From Pediococcus pentosaceus (lineage in GTDB: Bacteria > Bacillota > Bacilli > Lactobacillales > Lactobacillaceae), in contig NZ_JQBF01000004.1 in NCBI RefSeq assembly GCF_001437285.1, positions 186,001-250,000 of the forward strand: a stretch of DNA of 64,000 bases, in the 5' to 3' direction. The position numbers and the translations under genes were made by a program. Below the pieces are notes generated by a model that saw only the letters and a program-made list of their open reading frames with translations, was not told the DNA's origin and did not search any database. Of the stretch, positions 26,318 to 35,633 are shown piece after piece. The number at the start of each line of letters is the position of its first letter. Position 1 is the first letter of the stretch.

Positions 26318-27595
26318 TTACCCTTCCCGTTGATATACAATTTTTCCAGCAACCATGGTCAGTTGTGTCTGTCCATAAACCTTTTGACCAATAAACGGAG
26401 AATTGATTCCCTTTGAAGCAAAATCTGCTTCTTTAATTTCATATTCATCTTCAACATTCATTACCGTTAAATCAGCTACATCTCCCACTTCCAATTGCCC
26501 AGCTGCCTTGAGGTTAAAAATTTCAGCTGGTTGAATGCTCATCCATTCCACTAGTTGTTCTACCGTGCAAAGTCCCGGTTTAACCAGCTTAGTGTAGAGT
26601 AGTGGGAAAGCTGTTTCTAACCCTGTAATTCCAAAAGAGGCGGTCTTCATCGATCCAGCCTTATCTTCCACCGTGTGCGGAGCATGATCCGTTGCAATCA
26701 TGCCAATTGTGCCATCTAGCAGCCCCCCTAAGAGTGCTTGACGATCTTCCAAGGTCCGTAGTGGCGGATTCATCTTCATCATGGGGTTATCCATCGAAAT
26801 CATCGTTTCATCAAGAAATAAATGATGAGGTGCGACTTCTGCGGTAACATGGACACCGTCTCGCTGAGCACGGCGAATTAATTCCACACTTCGAGCTTTT
26901 GAAACATGACAAACGTGATAATGAGCGCCAGTGTTACGCGCAATTTCAAGGTCCCGTGCTAATTGAGCTGTCTCTGCCAATTCTGAAATACCTGGTAAAT
27001 CCAATTTTTCGGCTACCGTTCCTTGATTCATCACCCTGTGTTGCATTAGCGATTCATCTTCTACATGCGCAGCTAGTGGTAGCCCCACTTCTTTAATTTG
27101 AAGCATTGCTTGATACATGGTTTCGGCAGTTTGAATGCCGTTACCATCGTTACTAAAAGCTACCGCACCAGCTTCTTTTAAAGCTTTAAAATCAACCAAT
27201 TCTTCGCTGGTCCGTTTTTTAGTAATGGACCCGTATTGTCCGATATGAAGACTACCAGCAGTTTGATTATGTTTTACCATCGCTGTAATTTTTTCGGGTG
27301 TATCCGGGACAGGATCAACGTTAGGCATAGTTAATACTGTCGTAAATCCGCCTTTAACTGCTGCAGCACTGCCACTAACTACATCTTCTTTATCCGTTTG
27401 GCCCGGGTCTCTAAAATGAACGTGGATATCCACCAGTCCTGGCATTAAAAGTTGCTTTTTTACATCGATGATTTGTTCAGCTTCAACGTTAATTTCGGGT
27501 TGAATTTGAGTGATTCGGTCGTTTTCCACAAGGACGTCAGCTTTTTGCACTTGATGACTTTTTATTACTCGGGCATTTTTAAGTAAAACTTTCAT
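26318..27595 (-). CDS. pyrC: Dihydroorotase
   Basis: A 425-residue class I dihydroorotase, converting carbamoyl aspartate to dihydroorotate. Metal-site motifs are DIHVHFRDPG near residue 60, VAPHHLFLD and ATDHAPH. The ATG at 27595 overlaps the pyrB stop (TGATG), with GGGAGG nine bases upstream, indicating translational coupling; a TTG one codon earlier is also possible. Confidence 0.95.
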   Translation of the reverse strand: MKVLLKNARVIKSHQVQKADVLVENDRITQIQPEINVEAEQIIDVKKQLLMPGLVDIHVHFRDPGQTDKEDVVSGSAAAVKGGFTTVLTMPNVDPVPDTPEKITAMVKHNQTAGSLHIGQYGSITKKRTSEELVDFKALKEAGAVAFSNDGNGIQTAETMYQAMLQIKEVGLPLAAHVEDESLMQHRVMNQGTVAEKLDLPGISELAETAQLARDLEIARNTGAHYHVCHVSKARSVELIRRAQRDGVHVTAEVAPHHLFLDETMISMDNPMMKMNPPLRTLEDRQALLGGLLDGTIGMIATDHAPHTVEDKAGSMKTASFGITGLETAFPLLYTKLVKPGLCTVEQLVEWMSIQPAEIFNLKAAGQLEVGDVADLTVMNVEDEYEIKEADFASKGINSPFIGQKVYGQTQLTMVAGKIVYQREG

Positions 27596-28521
27596 CAATG
27601 CAATCCTCCCTTAATCAATCCCTTGGCCTCTAATACGTCCGTTAAAATTGCCATGCGCATGTACATTCCATTAGTCATTTGCTTGAAAATTCTTGATTTT
27701 TCTCCATCAACCAAGCTGCTTTCGATTTCTGTACCACGATTAACTGGAGCGGGATGCATAATGATAGCAGTTGGTTGCATTCGATCGGCTCGTTCGAAGG
27801 TTAATCCATATTCTTGAAGATATTCGTGTGGTTCAAATTTAATTGCGGTATCTTGAGAAATACGTTCATTTTGAATTCGGAGTAACATCATGACGTCCAC
27901 TTTCTCTACTAATTCGTCAATTGGTAGGAAGGTTCCATAAGCCTTCAAATCTTCGGCCATCCATGCTTCAGGACCGGCGAAGTAAACTTCTGCACCCAGC
28001 TTGTTTAATAGCATTGCATTGGAGCGGGCTACTCGGGAATGTGCGATGTCTCCGGCAATCGCAATTTTTAAACCGTCAAAGTGGTTAAATTCTTGATAAA
28101 TGGTCATCATGTCGAGTAATGATTGTGAAGGATGTTGTCCACTTCCATCGCCTCCGTTGACAATACTAATATTCAAATCGGCTTCTAGCAGTTGTTTATA
28201 ATAATCGTTTTGCGGATGACGGATGACTGCAATATCAGTCTGAATTGCATCAATTGTTTTAACCGTATCTAATAAACTTTCCCCTTTAGTAACTGAACTA
28301 GTTTTAGCTTCAAACTCAAGGAGTCGCATTCCTAGACGACTTTCTGCCATTTCAAAACTAGTATGAGTTCGGGTACTGTTTTCAAAAAATAAGTTCATTG
28401 CATAGACCGGCCGAGTAAGTTCAATTGTCTTACCGTTCTTAAATTCCTCAGCTAACCGAATTTTATGTAATACGTCCTCTTCACTAAAGCTTTCTACAGT
28501 GGTTAAGTCATGCATATTCAT
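27595..28521 (-). CDS. pyrB: Aspartate carbamoyltransferase catalytic chain
   Basis: A 308-residue enzyme with carbamoyl-phosphate motif [12 protein letters not shown] (about residues 51-62) and C-terminal HPAPVNRG. It condenses carbamoyl phosphate with aspartate, the first committed pyrimidine step. No pyrI regulatory chain is present, as usual in Gram-positives. The start follows AGGAGG and lies directly after the second PyrR attenuator. Confidence 0.96.
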   Translation of the reverse strand: MNMHDLTTVESFSEEDVLHKIRLAEEFKNGKTIELTRPVYAMNLFFENSTRTHTSFEMAESRLGMRLLEFEAKTSSVTKGESLLDTVKTIDAIQTDIAVIRHPQNDYYKQLLEADLNISIVNGGDGSGQHPSQSLLDMMTIYQEFNHFDGLKIAIAGDIAHSRVARSNAMLLNKLGAEVYFAGPEAWMAEDLKAYGTFLPIDELVEKVDVMMLLRIQNERISQDTAIKFEPHEYLQEYGLTFERADRMQPTAIIMHPAPVNRGTEIESSLVDGEKSRIFKQMTNGMYMRMAILTDVLEAKGLIKGGLH

Positions 28522-28542
28522 TATTTTTCCTCCTAAATTATT

Positions 28543-28625
28543 ATAAAAAAAAGCTACTCACCAATCGAATCGTCTCGCTGGGAGTAGCTTAAAAAGCCGA
28601 TTCAATTGGTTCCTCTCGGGAAACC
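28543..28625 (-). promoter_or_regulatory. PyrR attenuator between pyrE and pyrB
   Basis: On the minus strand the anti-antiterminator hairpin GGTTTCCCGAGAGGAACC (28608-28625) carries the PyrR core GAGAGG. It is followed by a terminator with 9-bp arms AAGCTACTC and GAGTAGCTT (28551-28590) and a T run before pyrB. Known mechanism: PyrR with UMP binds the hairpin and favours termination. Confidence 0.88.
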
Positions 28626-28650
28626 GATTTAATTGAAACAAAGTGTTATT

Positions 28651-29286
28651 CTATTTTTTCCAATTCCATGGATCTTGATGCCACTCCTTAGCCGAAGCTA
28701 CTTCTTCAGCGGATAAGGCATTGCTAGTTTGAAGATAATCCACCATTTGATTGTAGTTGAGCAAACTAAGTAGTTCAGTATCTTGTTCTGCAAAATTCTT
28801 AGTTGAATCCGGTAAACCATAACTAAAAATTGAAGCAACTCCAATCACTTGAATCTTTTCTTTACGAACTGCTTCAACCGCTTTAAGTACGCTACCACCC
28901 GTCGAAATCAAATCATCGATTAAAACTACTTGGTCGTCAGCTTGGAGTTGACCTTCAATTTGTTTGCCAGCTCCATGATCCTTGGGTTTGGATCGAACGT
29001 AGATTAATGGCAAGCCTAACTCTTCAGCCACCCATGCAGCGTGCGGAATTCCCGCTGTTGCGACCCCACCGATTACCGTAGCACTAGGATAAGCTTTTTT
29101 GATTTCTGCACTCAATCCTTTAGCAATATCTGAACGTAGAACTGGCTTGCTAATCGTCATTCGTAAATCAGTATAGATGGGTGATTTCATTCCACTAGCA
29201 TAAGTAAACGGTGCATTGGGTGAAATCGAAACCGCCTTTAAATCAAGTAGTTGCTGGATAATTTTGCTACGAAGTTCGTCATTCAT
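28651..29286 (-). CDS. pyrE: Orotate phosphoribosyltransferase
   Basis: The enzyme joins orotate to PRPP. The start ATG at 29286 (MNDELRSKII) has AAGGGGA upstream, giving 211 residues; a longer reading would run into the attenuator. The PRPP-binding motif VVLIDDLISTGGS is clear. Unusually it is the first gene, between two PyrR attenuators and ahead of pyrB. pyrF, its usual partner, is not in the window. Confidence 0.94.
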   Translation of the reverse strand: MNDELRSKIIQQLLDLKAVSISPNAPFTYASGMKSPIYTDLRMTISKPVLRSDIAKGLSAEIKKAYPSATVIGGVATAGIPHAAWVAEELGLPLIYVRSKPKDHGAGKQIEGQLQADDQVVLIDDLISTGGSVLKAVEAVRKEKIQVIGVASIFSYGLPDSTKNFAEQDTELLSLLNYNQMVDYLQTSNALSAEEVASAKEWHQDPWNWKK

Positions 29287-29331
29287 AATCAAGAATCCCC
29301 TTTTTAATTTTTCGATATCGCTATTTGGGTA

Positions 29332-29428
29332 CAAAAAAAGCCACCAACAAGTTGGTATGGGCCGGCGCTAACCGCGTCCACTCCACCTGTTGATGGCGAC
29401 TCTGCTAGCTTGTTAACCTCTCTGGATT
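29332..29428 (-). promoter_or_regulatory. PyrR attenuator in the pyrE leader
   Basis: On the minus strand AATCCAGAGAGGTT (29415-29428) is a perfect match to the PyrR-binding consensus. The terminator that follows has arms GCCATCAACA and TGTTGGTGGC (29340-29397) and seven T before pyrE. Confidence 0.92.
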
Positions 29429-29459
29429 AACTTAAAGCGACTCGATTTAATTTTCACTA

Positions 29460-29488
29460 ATCATACTGAGAATAATCGGAAATGTCAA
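29460..29488 (-). promoter_or_regulatory. Promoter of the pyrimidine operon
   Basis: On the minus strand TTGACA (29483-29488) and TATGAT (29460-29465) with a 17-base spacer, placing the transcript start just before the first PyrR site. Confidence 0.8.
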
Positions 29489-29539
29489 GATATTTTTAAA
29501 GTATGTCTATTTGATTCGACCAATTTACTTTACATGGTT

Positions 29540-30361
29540 TTATGCAATCTCACCACTAAGCACTCGATCGATCATATCCAATACACCACTATCATTATTA
29601 TCCAACGGTGTAATTAAATCAGTAGCATCAAGTGCTTCTTGTTCTGCATTCTTCATCGCATAACCCAAGCGGGCATGTTTTAACATAGCTTCATCATTTT
29701 GGGTATCCCCAAAGGCCATCGTTTCATCCATCGAAACTTTCCATAATTCTTGAAGTTGTTGGAGACCGTATGCTTTAGTGACATGTGGCATTGTAATATC
29801 AATTCCATTGAAACCACTCATCACACTTCCTAAATCTCCTCCAAGGTCTCGTTTCAACATTGCGGCTTGTTCTCGAACATCTTCGAGATTGGTCCAATGC
29901 GTATCAATTTTATAAATTGGATCCGTGATATCTTTAAAATGATCAACGGCTGTAAGCTGGCTGTAGAAATAAGCACTCGCGGACCAGTCGGAACCACTCT
30001 TTTCCATATTAGTGAACGCCCGATGTTGACTAGAAAGAATAATTTTAGCGTCTTTAAAGGCTGGCGTAGTCAATAAATAGTCTATTGCATCCCTCAACAA
30101 AGCCGGTTTCAATGGATTATCATCTAAAATTTGGCCCTGTTCCATCGTCAAAGCCCCATCTTCAGCTACAAAAGTCATGTCGCCCTTTACGTCGGCAAAA
30201 ACCTCTTGGCAATGGGCCATTTGATTACCACTCGCAACCACAAATTTAATGTGACGTCGATTAAGTTCATCAAGTTGCGCTTGAAAACGAGCATGATCAA
30301 AATCACGTTGGTCGTTCAAAAAAGTTCCATCAATATCACTTGCAATTAATTGAATACTCAT
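29540..30361 (-). CDS. HAD-superfamily Cof-type phosphatase
   Basis: A 273-residue protein with HAD motif I SDIDGTFL near the N-terminus and motif IV GDTQNDEAML near residue 217, with a C2-type cap between, as in Cof/YidA sugar phosphatases. It probably dephosphorylates phosphosugars or nucleotide-type metabolites; the substrate is unknown. It lies 15 bases after the small gene at 30377 on the same strand, so the two are probably co-transcribed. Confidence 0.87.
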   Translation of the reverse strand: MSIQLIASDIDGTFLNDQRDFDHARFQAQLDELNRRHIKFVVASGNQMAHCQEVFADVKGDMTFVAEDGALTMEQGQILDDNPLKPALLRDAIDYLLTTPAFKDAKIILSSQHRAFTNMEKSGSDWSASAYFYSQLTAVDHFKDITDPIYKIDTHWTNLEDVREQAAMLKRDLGGDLGSVMSGFNGIDITMPHVTKAYGLQQLQELWKVSMDETMAFGDTQNDEAMLKHARLGYAMKNAEQEALDATDLITPLDNNDSGVLDMIDRVLSGEIA

Positions 30362-30376
30362 CGGTTCCTCCTATAA

Positions 30377-30706
30377 CTAACGTCCGCCCGCAATTCGGTT
30401 TAAATTACTTGAAAGATGAATCCAAAGGTTATCCGCGTCAGTAATAAAGTCTTCCTTAAAGTTTTTACCTAATGGTTCGATACTTCCAGTTGGCAAATTG
30501 ATCACATCATAAACGACTAATTTTCCATCTTCTAACTTACAGGTAAAGTAGTGTCCATCAAGCGCTTCATCTAACAACTGTTGCGCGTTATCGACCACTG
30601 CTTGTTCGATAAGTTGATCCTCATTAGCCTCTTTACCCATTTCTTTTAGTTGTTCCATCATAATCCGTAGTTCTGTCATGTCATGTGGAATTTGAATAAA
30701 TGCCAT
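30377..30706 (-). CDS. Hypothetical cytosolic protein, 109 aa
   Basis: The start at 30706 (MAFIQIPHDMTELRIMMEQL) has GGAGG eight bases upstream. The N-terminal half is predicted helical and acidic and the C-terminal half more beta-like (FTCKLEDGKLVVYDV). No signal, membrane segment or known motif is visible. It is the first gene of a two-gene unit with the HAD phosphatase. Confidence 0.75.
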   Translation of the reverse strand: MAFIQIPHDMTELRIMMEQLKEMGKEANEDQLIEQAVVDNAQQLLDEALDGHYFTCKLEDGKLVVYDVINLPTGSIEPLGKNFKEDFITDADNLWIHLSSNLNRIAGGR

Positions 30707-30799
30707 TTTAATGTCCTCCATTTTATTTACTAAATGTAATTTTACCATTAATTTTGAGTTAGAATAGTAGTTAAACAATTGTGAAGGGATTTTTTAATT

Positions 30800-31735
30800 A
30801 TGTTATTACAAAGTATTCAAGGCGTTTTAGTAATCATTGTCATGGTTGCTGTTGGTTACTACCTCGCTTCGCTCCATTGGTTTTCTGAAAGTTCCAAAAA
30901 ATTAATCGCCAAGATTGTCACCCAAGTGGCCCTCCCGCCATACATGATTGTTTCGATTACTAAAGATTTTACTAAGAGTGAATTAGTTAAACTGCTCCCT
31001 AACCTTTGGTATCCTGTACTATCAATGTTTATTTTAATGGGAATTTCATGGTTGGTGGCTCGGATTATTAAAGTTGATCCTAAGAGACATGGACTATTTA
31101 TGTCAATGTTCTTCAACTCCAACACCGTTTTTGTAGGTTTACCGATTAATCTAGCTATCTTTGGTGATAAAAGTCTTCCCTACGTCCTCGTTTATTATAT
31201 GGCAAATACCACAATTTTTTGGACACTAGGCGTCTACTTCATTCAACGTGATAGTTCCAATCACATTCAAATGAATTTTAAAGATGCTTTACGAAAGATT
31301 TTTTCCGCTCCGCTATTAGGTTTTATGATTGGAATTGTTCTCATCGTCTTAAACATCAAACTCCCTAATTTTCTAATGTCGAGTTTTAATTATCTTGGTG
31401 GGTTAACCATCCCACTCTCCATGTTATTCATTGGTATTTCTGTTTATGACGCTGGTTTGAAAAACATGCGTTTCCAAAAAGACAATTTAGGTGTCTTATC
31501 CGGAAGATTTATTTTCGCTCCAATCATCATGGCTTTACTTGTATTACCAAGTCACATGCCCATGATGATGAAAGAAGTATTTATTTTACAATCTTGCATG
31601 CCTGTGATGACCAATGCCCCAGTAGTTGCCCAACTTTACGATGCTGACGCAGATTTTGCGTCAATCATGGTAACTGAAACCACGCTGCTTTCTCTGGTAA
31701 TGGTCCCCATCATGATGACGATTTTAAGTCATTAA
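30800..31735 (+). CDS. Auxin efflux carrier (AEC) family transporter
   Basis: A 311-residue protein with about ten membrane segments and the AEC-type pattern, including FFNSNTVFVGLPI near residue 105 and LQSCMPVMTNAPVVAQLY near 265. Bacterial members (MleP-like) often carry malate or other carboxylates, but the substrate here is not shown. It is a single gene with an AAGGGA ribosome site and its own terminator. Confidence 0.85.
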   Translation: MLLQSIQGVLVIIVMVAVGYYLASLHWFSESSKKLIAKIVTQVALPPYMIVSITKDFTKSELVKLLPNLWYPVLSMFILMGISWLVARIIKVDPKRHGLFMSMFFNSNTVFVGLPINLAIFGDKSLPYVLVYYMANTTIFWTLGVYFIQRDSSNHIQMNFKDALRKIFSAPLLGFMIGIVLIVLNIKLPNFLMSSFNYLGGLTIPLSMLFIGISVYDAGLKNMRFQKDNLGVLSGRFIFAPIIMALLVLPSHMPMMMKEVFILQSCMPVMTNAPVVAQLYDADADFASIMVTETTLLSLVMVPIMMTILSH

Positions 31736-31737
31736 AA

Positions 31738-31789
31738 AAACGAATTGATGATTCTGCTCCTTTTTGCAAATCCATCAATTCGTTTTTTA
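31738..31789. terminator. Bidirectional terminator
   Basis: Arms CGAATTGATG (31741-31750) and CATCAATTCG (31773-31782), with A and T runs outside. It separates the AEC gene and the convergent YeiH-like gene. Confidence 0.85.
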
Positions 31790-31794
31790 TTTTT

Positions 31795-32820
31795 TTAGAA
31801 GAATAATTTACTTACAATAATTACGAAAATTAATAATACAACTGAACCTAAGAAAGCAGCCAAAAATGCACCTTTTCCACGTTTGAAAATAACACGGAAG
31901 TTTACGGACATTCCCAAAGCAGCCATGGCCATTCCGAGGAAGAGGTATGCAAATTTAACTAACCAGCCTAATACAGTTGCGCCTAAAGGTACAAAAGTTC
32001 CAATTACACTAGCTAAAATAAAGCCTGCCATGAACCATGGAATCGGTAATTTCCCACGAACAACGTTTTCGCGATCTATATTTGTACGGCTACGGTGCCA
32101 AAAACCAATAATTAACGCAGCAGGTGCTAGCAGTAAAACACGAGATAACTTAGTAATAATCGCCGTATCTAAACTAACCGGACCACCTGCTCCACCAGTA
32201 GCAACCGCATGGGCAATTTCATGAAGTGATCCACCAGCTACCACCCCAAATTGAGTTGGAGTTAAGTGAAGCATGGGTTTCAATCCAATTTCAATAAAAG
32301 TAAATAACGTTCCCAAGATGGCAACCGCCGCAATGGCCATTACCTCATTTTCTTGTTTCAATTCACGTTGGTCTTCAGGAACTTGAATCTGTGGTGAAAC
32401 CCCCATTACGGCTGCTGCCCCACAAATACCAGTACCACTGGCAACTAGGATTGCTAGATCAGAATCCACACCAAATTTACGAGCCAAGGTATACACACCT
32501 AAAATTGTAAATGTAACCACGAAAATAGCTAATAGAATGGTTTTAACACCCGCATCGGCTAAATCAACCAAGTTTAATTTAAAACCTAATAAAATAATAC
32601 CTAAACGCAAAAACTTGTTTGAAATAAAACCAGTACCTTTTTTAGAACGCTCAACTACTGCTGGGCTAACTTGAACAAACATCCCTAACACCAGCGAAAT
32701 TACCAATGCTCCAATTAAACTAAAGTAAGGCAATTGCGCCAATAGCGATCCTGCTGTTGCACAAAGTAATGTAACTAATATAGCTACCCAAAAGCTTGAA
32801 TCTTTTATCATTCGAGTCAT
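31795..32820 (-). CDS. YeiH/UPF0324-family membrane protein, putative sulfate exporter
   Basis: A 341-residue protein with about ten membrane segments and the UPF0324 hallmark SGTGICGAAAVMGVSPQI near residue 125, plus a GGSLHEIAHAVATGG segment. The family is annotated as putative sulfate exporter on limited evidence. A LysR regulator is transcribed divergently, the same arrangement as YeiH-YeiE in enterobacteria. Confidence 0.85.
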   Translation of the reverse strand: MTRMIKDSSFWVAILVTLLCATAGSLLAQLPYFSLIGALVISLVLGMFVQVSPAVVERSKKGTGFISNKFLRLGIILLGFKLNLVDLADAGVKTILLAIFVVTFTILGVYTLARKFGVDSDLAILVASGTGICGAAAVMGVSPQIQVPEDQRELKQENEVMAIAAVAILGTLFTFIEIGLKPMLHLTPTQFGVVAGGSLHEIAHAVATGGAGGPVSLDTAIITKLSRVLLLAPAALIIGFWHRSRTNIDRENVVRGKLPIPWFMAGFILASVIGTFVPLGATVLGWLVKFAYLFLGMAMAALGMSVNFRVIFKRGKGAFLAAFLGSVVLLIFVIIVSKLFF

Positions 32821-32934
32821 CTTTCTTCTCTCCTATCTCTTAACTTCACGTTTAATATCGTATCAAAAATGGTAGATAAAATATAATTATGTTTTATAAT
32901 TGGTTTATAAATTAAACTTATAAGGACAAAAAAG

Positions 32935-33789
32935 ATGCTAGATAATCGTTACGCCACTTTTGCACTACTCTGTAAAAATAAATCATATACTAAAACTGCC
33001 CGAACATTATTCATCACGCAACCTGCAGTTTCTCAACAAATTAAAAGCTTAGAGGATGAACTACAACTAAAATTAGTTGAATACCACCATCCTCGTTTAG
33101 AAATCACCAGTGCAGGTGAACAACTGGCTCATTTCATTGAAACTACTCAACACCAAGAAGATAAATTATTAACCCAATTACGCCAGCCGATTTCGACAAC
33201 CAATCTTAAGTTTGGGGTAACGCATTCGGTTAGTATCCTTATCGCTCCGGCCTTAATCCAAAATTGGCGAAAAAAATATCACAACATTCAATGCATCGTT
33301 TCTAACACGCGTGATATTTTATCTCAAATCAACGAAGGTACTTTAGACTTTGCTGTTTTAGAAGGAAACTTTGATAAACATGCATATGGTAGCCAAATCG
33401 TTACCCACGAAAAATTTGTAGCCGTTACACGTTCAAGTAGCCCCCTCGCCAATCAAAAAAACTTAGCACTTGAAAAAGTACTTTCGGAACCTCTTTTACT
33501 TCGTGAAGAAGGTTCAGGTACCCGCTCAATTTTTACCGATTGGGCCAGTTCTTTTAACATCTATAAGGAAGATTTTGCGCAAGTGCTAGAGTTGGGAAGT
33601 TCCACTGGTATTATTAAACTCCTAGAAACGACCGGGGTCAGTTTCATGTACCAATCTCTAGTCCAAGCGGAATTAGAATCTAAAAAACTCGCATTACTCA
33701 AAATTCAAGGTTTAGACCTTACGCGTCCGATTTCATTGGTATATGCTAAAGATAGCTTCTTCGAAAACGAATATCGACAACTTTTTTAA
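32935..33789 (+). CDS. LysR-family transcriptional regulator
   Basis: A 284-residue regulator with an N-terminal winged helix (TKTARTLFITQPAVSQQIKS, about residues 20-39) and a periplasmic-binding-protein-like effector domain. It is divergent from the YeiH-like gene and probably controls it. The 114-base gap is AT-rich and holds repeated TTATAA-type half-sites, but no clean operator can be chosen. Confidence 0.88.
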   Translation: MLDNRYATFALLCKNKSYTKTARTLFITQPAVSQQIKSLEDELQLKLVEYHHPRLEITSAGEQLAHFIETTQHQEDKLLTQLRQPISTTNLKFGVTHSVSILIAPALIQNWRKKYHNIQCIVSNTRDILSQINEGTLDFAVLEGNFDKHAYGSQIVTHEKFVAVTRSSSPLANQKNLALEKVLSEPLLLREEGSGTRSIFTDWASSFNIYKEDFAQVLELGSSTGIIKLLETTGVSFMYQSLVQAELESKKLALLKIQGLDLTRPISLVYAKDSFFENEYRQLF

Positions 33790-33809
33790 ACTGGGATAAA
33801 TTCAGCGTT

Positions 33810-33837
33810 TTGACAATATAATTCCTAGGTTTATTAT
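33810..33837 (+). promoter_or_regulatory. Promoter of the small gene at 33892
   Basis: TTGACA (33810-33815) and TATTAT (33832-33837) with a 16-base spacer. Confidence 0.6.
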
Positions 33838-33891
33838 AAAAATTGTGGTACGATTTTAACTATAGATGAAGAGCTTATGGAGGAATTCATT

Positions 33892-34083
33892 ATGAATGAT
33901 GTGACAGAACTAGCAGCAAAAATCATCAACTGCCAAAAGAAAAATGATCTAACAGATGCTGATGTAGCATTTGGGGCACATTTGTCGGTTGAAAAACTAC
34001 ACCGAATCAAGGAAAATTCCTACAAACCAACTGATGATGACTTAAAACGCATCAATGATTTTATGAAACAACAACAAAGATAA
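33892..34083 (+). CDS. Small helix-turn-helix-like protein, 63 aa
   Basis: The ATG at 33892 has GGAGG seven bases upstream. The product is all-helical; the centre (LTDADVAFGAHLSVEKLHRI) looks like a short HTH, and it resembles the small LBP_cg2779-type proteins of lactobacilli. DNA binding is not certain at this size. It is monocistronic with its own promoter and terminator. Confidence 0.72.
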   Translation: MNDVTELAAKIINCQKKNDLTDADVAFGAHLSVEKLHRIKENSYKPTDDDLKRINDFMKQQQR

Positions 34084-34092
34084 TCAAAAAAT

Positions 34093-34134
34093 AAGGGACG
34101 ATGGCATTCATATCATGTCATCGTCCCTTTTTCA
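34093..34134 (+). terminator. Terminator
   Basis: Arms AAGGGACGATG (34093-34103) and CATCGTCCCTT (34119-34129), followed by TTTTC. Confidence 0.82.
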
Positions 34135-34195
34135 TTCAGTTTTTTTCGAATCTAGTGTACAGTAAAGGAAAGATTAAAAAACAAGGAGCCCAATT

Positions 34196-34714
34196 ATGAA
34201 TAAATTTGAACTATATCATCCAATTCTTACCGAACATTTTGCCTTAGATTGGCTTACACATTCAAAAGTTCGTGACATTTTTGAGTTGCGTCACGATCCA
34301 GAAATCGCTAAAGCTAGTGATCGTGATATTGATGCAACTATTGAAGATACAACTACCTACGTTAACCAAATGATGCGTTTGGTCATGAATAATGAAGCAT
34401 TAATTTGGGGGATTACGGACCAAAATACCCATGAATTCTTAGGGACATTTTGCATCTGGGACTTTGATCAAGCACAGAAATCAGCTTCCGTACGTTTTGA
34501 AATTCTTCGAAATCAACAACATAAGGGAATTATGAGTGAAGTTCTTCGGCGGATGTCCATTTTCAGTTTTGAAGAGTTAGGACTCGAAAAGTTACTTGCC
34601 ACTGCCTTAAAAGACAACACCATTGCTCGTACTTTACTTGAACAAGTTGGTTTCAGCGCTGTTGCTTCTCAAACTGATAATCAAAATATTACCCTTGAAC
34701 TTAATCGTCACTAA
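34196..34714 (+). CDS. GNAT N-acetyltransferase (RimJ/RimL-type)
   Basis: A 172-residue GNAT protein. The C-terminal half shows the acetyl-CoA site (FEILRNQQHKGIMSEVLRRM, about residues 100-120) and the closing LEQVGFSAVA pattern of the RimL group. The substrate is unknown. Its last 14 bases overlap the 3' end of the convergent RNase H gene. Confidence 0.85.
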   Translation: MNKFELYHPILTEHFALDWLTHSKVRDIFELRHDPEIAKASDRDIDATIEDTTTYVNQMMRLVMNNEALIWGITDQNTHEFLGTFCIWDFDQAQKSASVRFEILRNQQHKGIMSEVLRRMSIFSFEELGLEKLLATALKDNTIARTLLEQVGFSAVASQTDNQNITLELNRH

Positions 34715-35519
34715 TTTGTTGGTTATGGAATAGCCCTAATTGCTCAAAATCAGCCGTTGAATCTTGAACCGCTAAACTAGGTTTAGGATTAGAAACGGCT
34801 TTTTTAGGCGCTTTAAATTCGGTTGGTTCCTGTAACATTCTATCCATAGTTTTATTTAGTAATTGATCCACAAAAACATTACCCTCATTCGTAGCATGTC
34901 CCTTAGTCCAACGATATTCTAGGTTGGGCATTCGTTTTAGAATGCTAGCCACCGCCTGCCAAAGTTCTTTATTAGCTACAATTTCACCGTTAGCTTTCTT
35001 CCAACCTCGTCTTTGCCATCCACTTAACCAATTTCTTTGAATTGCATCCAAAACATATTTAGAATCAGCTACCACTAATACCGCTGCTTTTTCACCATAG
35101 CGGTCGATTATTTTTTGGAGACCGTTAATTAAAGCCATAATTTCCATTCGATTGTTGGTAGCTCCGAATTCCCCATTGGATCCAGAGATACTTTCACCAT
35201 CTTTTTGGATTAAGAAAGCCCACGCAGCTACATCTTCTTTACGGACATGCCCTCCACGGACATTACCAGTGTTACGTGAACCGCCATCAGTGTAAAGAAT
35301 AATGGAAGGGGTCACAGTCGATGGAGTCTGCGTTGATACTTTTCTAGTGGCCCTTCTAGAAGCTGTTGCCATCCATTCCTCAGCTTCTGCCTTGGTCAAA
35401 AAACTTTTATATACCGCTCCTGCAAAACCATCAACCTGTTGTTTGGCTGCATCCCACGTTAAATAAAGTCCTGGTTTTCGTCCTTTTTTTACCGCATAAA
35501 ATTTTCTTTTTTTTGCCAT
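34701..35519 (-). CDS. rnhA: Ribonuclease H with N-terminal hybrid-binding domain
   Basis: A 272-residue type 1 RNase H. Residues 1-50 (FYAVKKGRKPGLYLTWDAAK...) form the viroplasmin-like RNA-DNA hybrid-binding domain. The catalytic domain has all four acidic residues: LYTDGGSRNTG, NNRMEIMALI, VVADSKYVLDAI and NEGNVFVDQL. It removes RNA from RNA-DNA hybrids. A proline/lysine-rich tail follows the catalytic domain. It is in a minus-strand unit behind the purine permease terminator. Confidence 0.92.
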   Translation of the reverse strand: MAKKRKFYAVKKGRKPGLYLTWDAAKQQVDGFAGAVYKSFLTKAEAEEWMATASRRATRKVSTQTPSTVTPSIILYTDGGSRNTGNVRGGHVRKEDVAAWAFLIQKDGESISGSNGEFGATNNRMEIMALINGLQKIIDRYGEKAAVLVVADSKYVLDAIQRNWLSGWQRRGWKKANGEIVANKELWQAVASILKRMPNLEYRWTKGHATNEGNVFVDQLLNKTMDRMLQEPTEFKAPKKAVSNPKPSLAVQDSTADFEQLGLFHNQQISDD

Positions 35520-35535
35520 TAAATCACCTCATAAA

Positions 35536-35603
35536 TTAAAAAAAGAACTATGTCCAAGGGTTGAATTTTTATTTTAATTCAACAGCCTTAAAGCATAGTT
35601 CTT
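35536..35603 (-). terminator. Terminator after the purine permease
   Basis: Outer arms AAGAACTATG (35543-35552) and CATAGTTCTT (35594-35603), with an inner TTGAATT/AATTCAA hairpin, followed on the minus strand by seven T. Confidence 0.82.
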
Positions 35604-35633
35604 ATTATAAATGATTATTTTCAAACTTTATAC

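Noticed and set aside
32821-32934. LysR operator between the YeiH-like gene and its regulator
   Set aside because: Several overlapping TTATAA repeats fit by chance in this AT-rich gap; no single T-N11-A site stands out.
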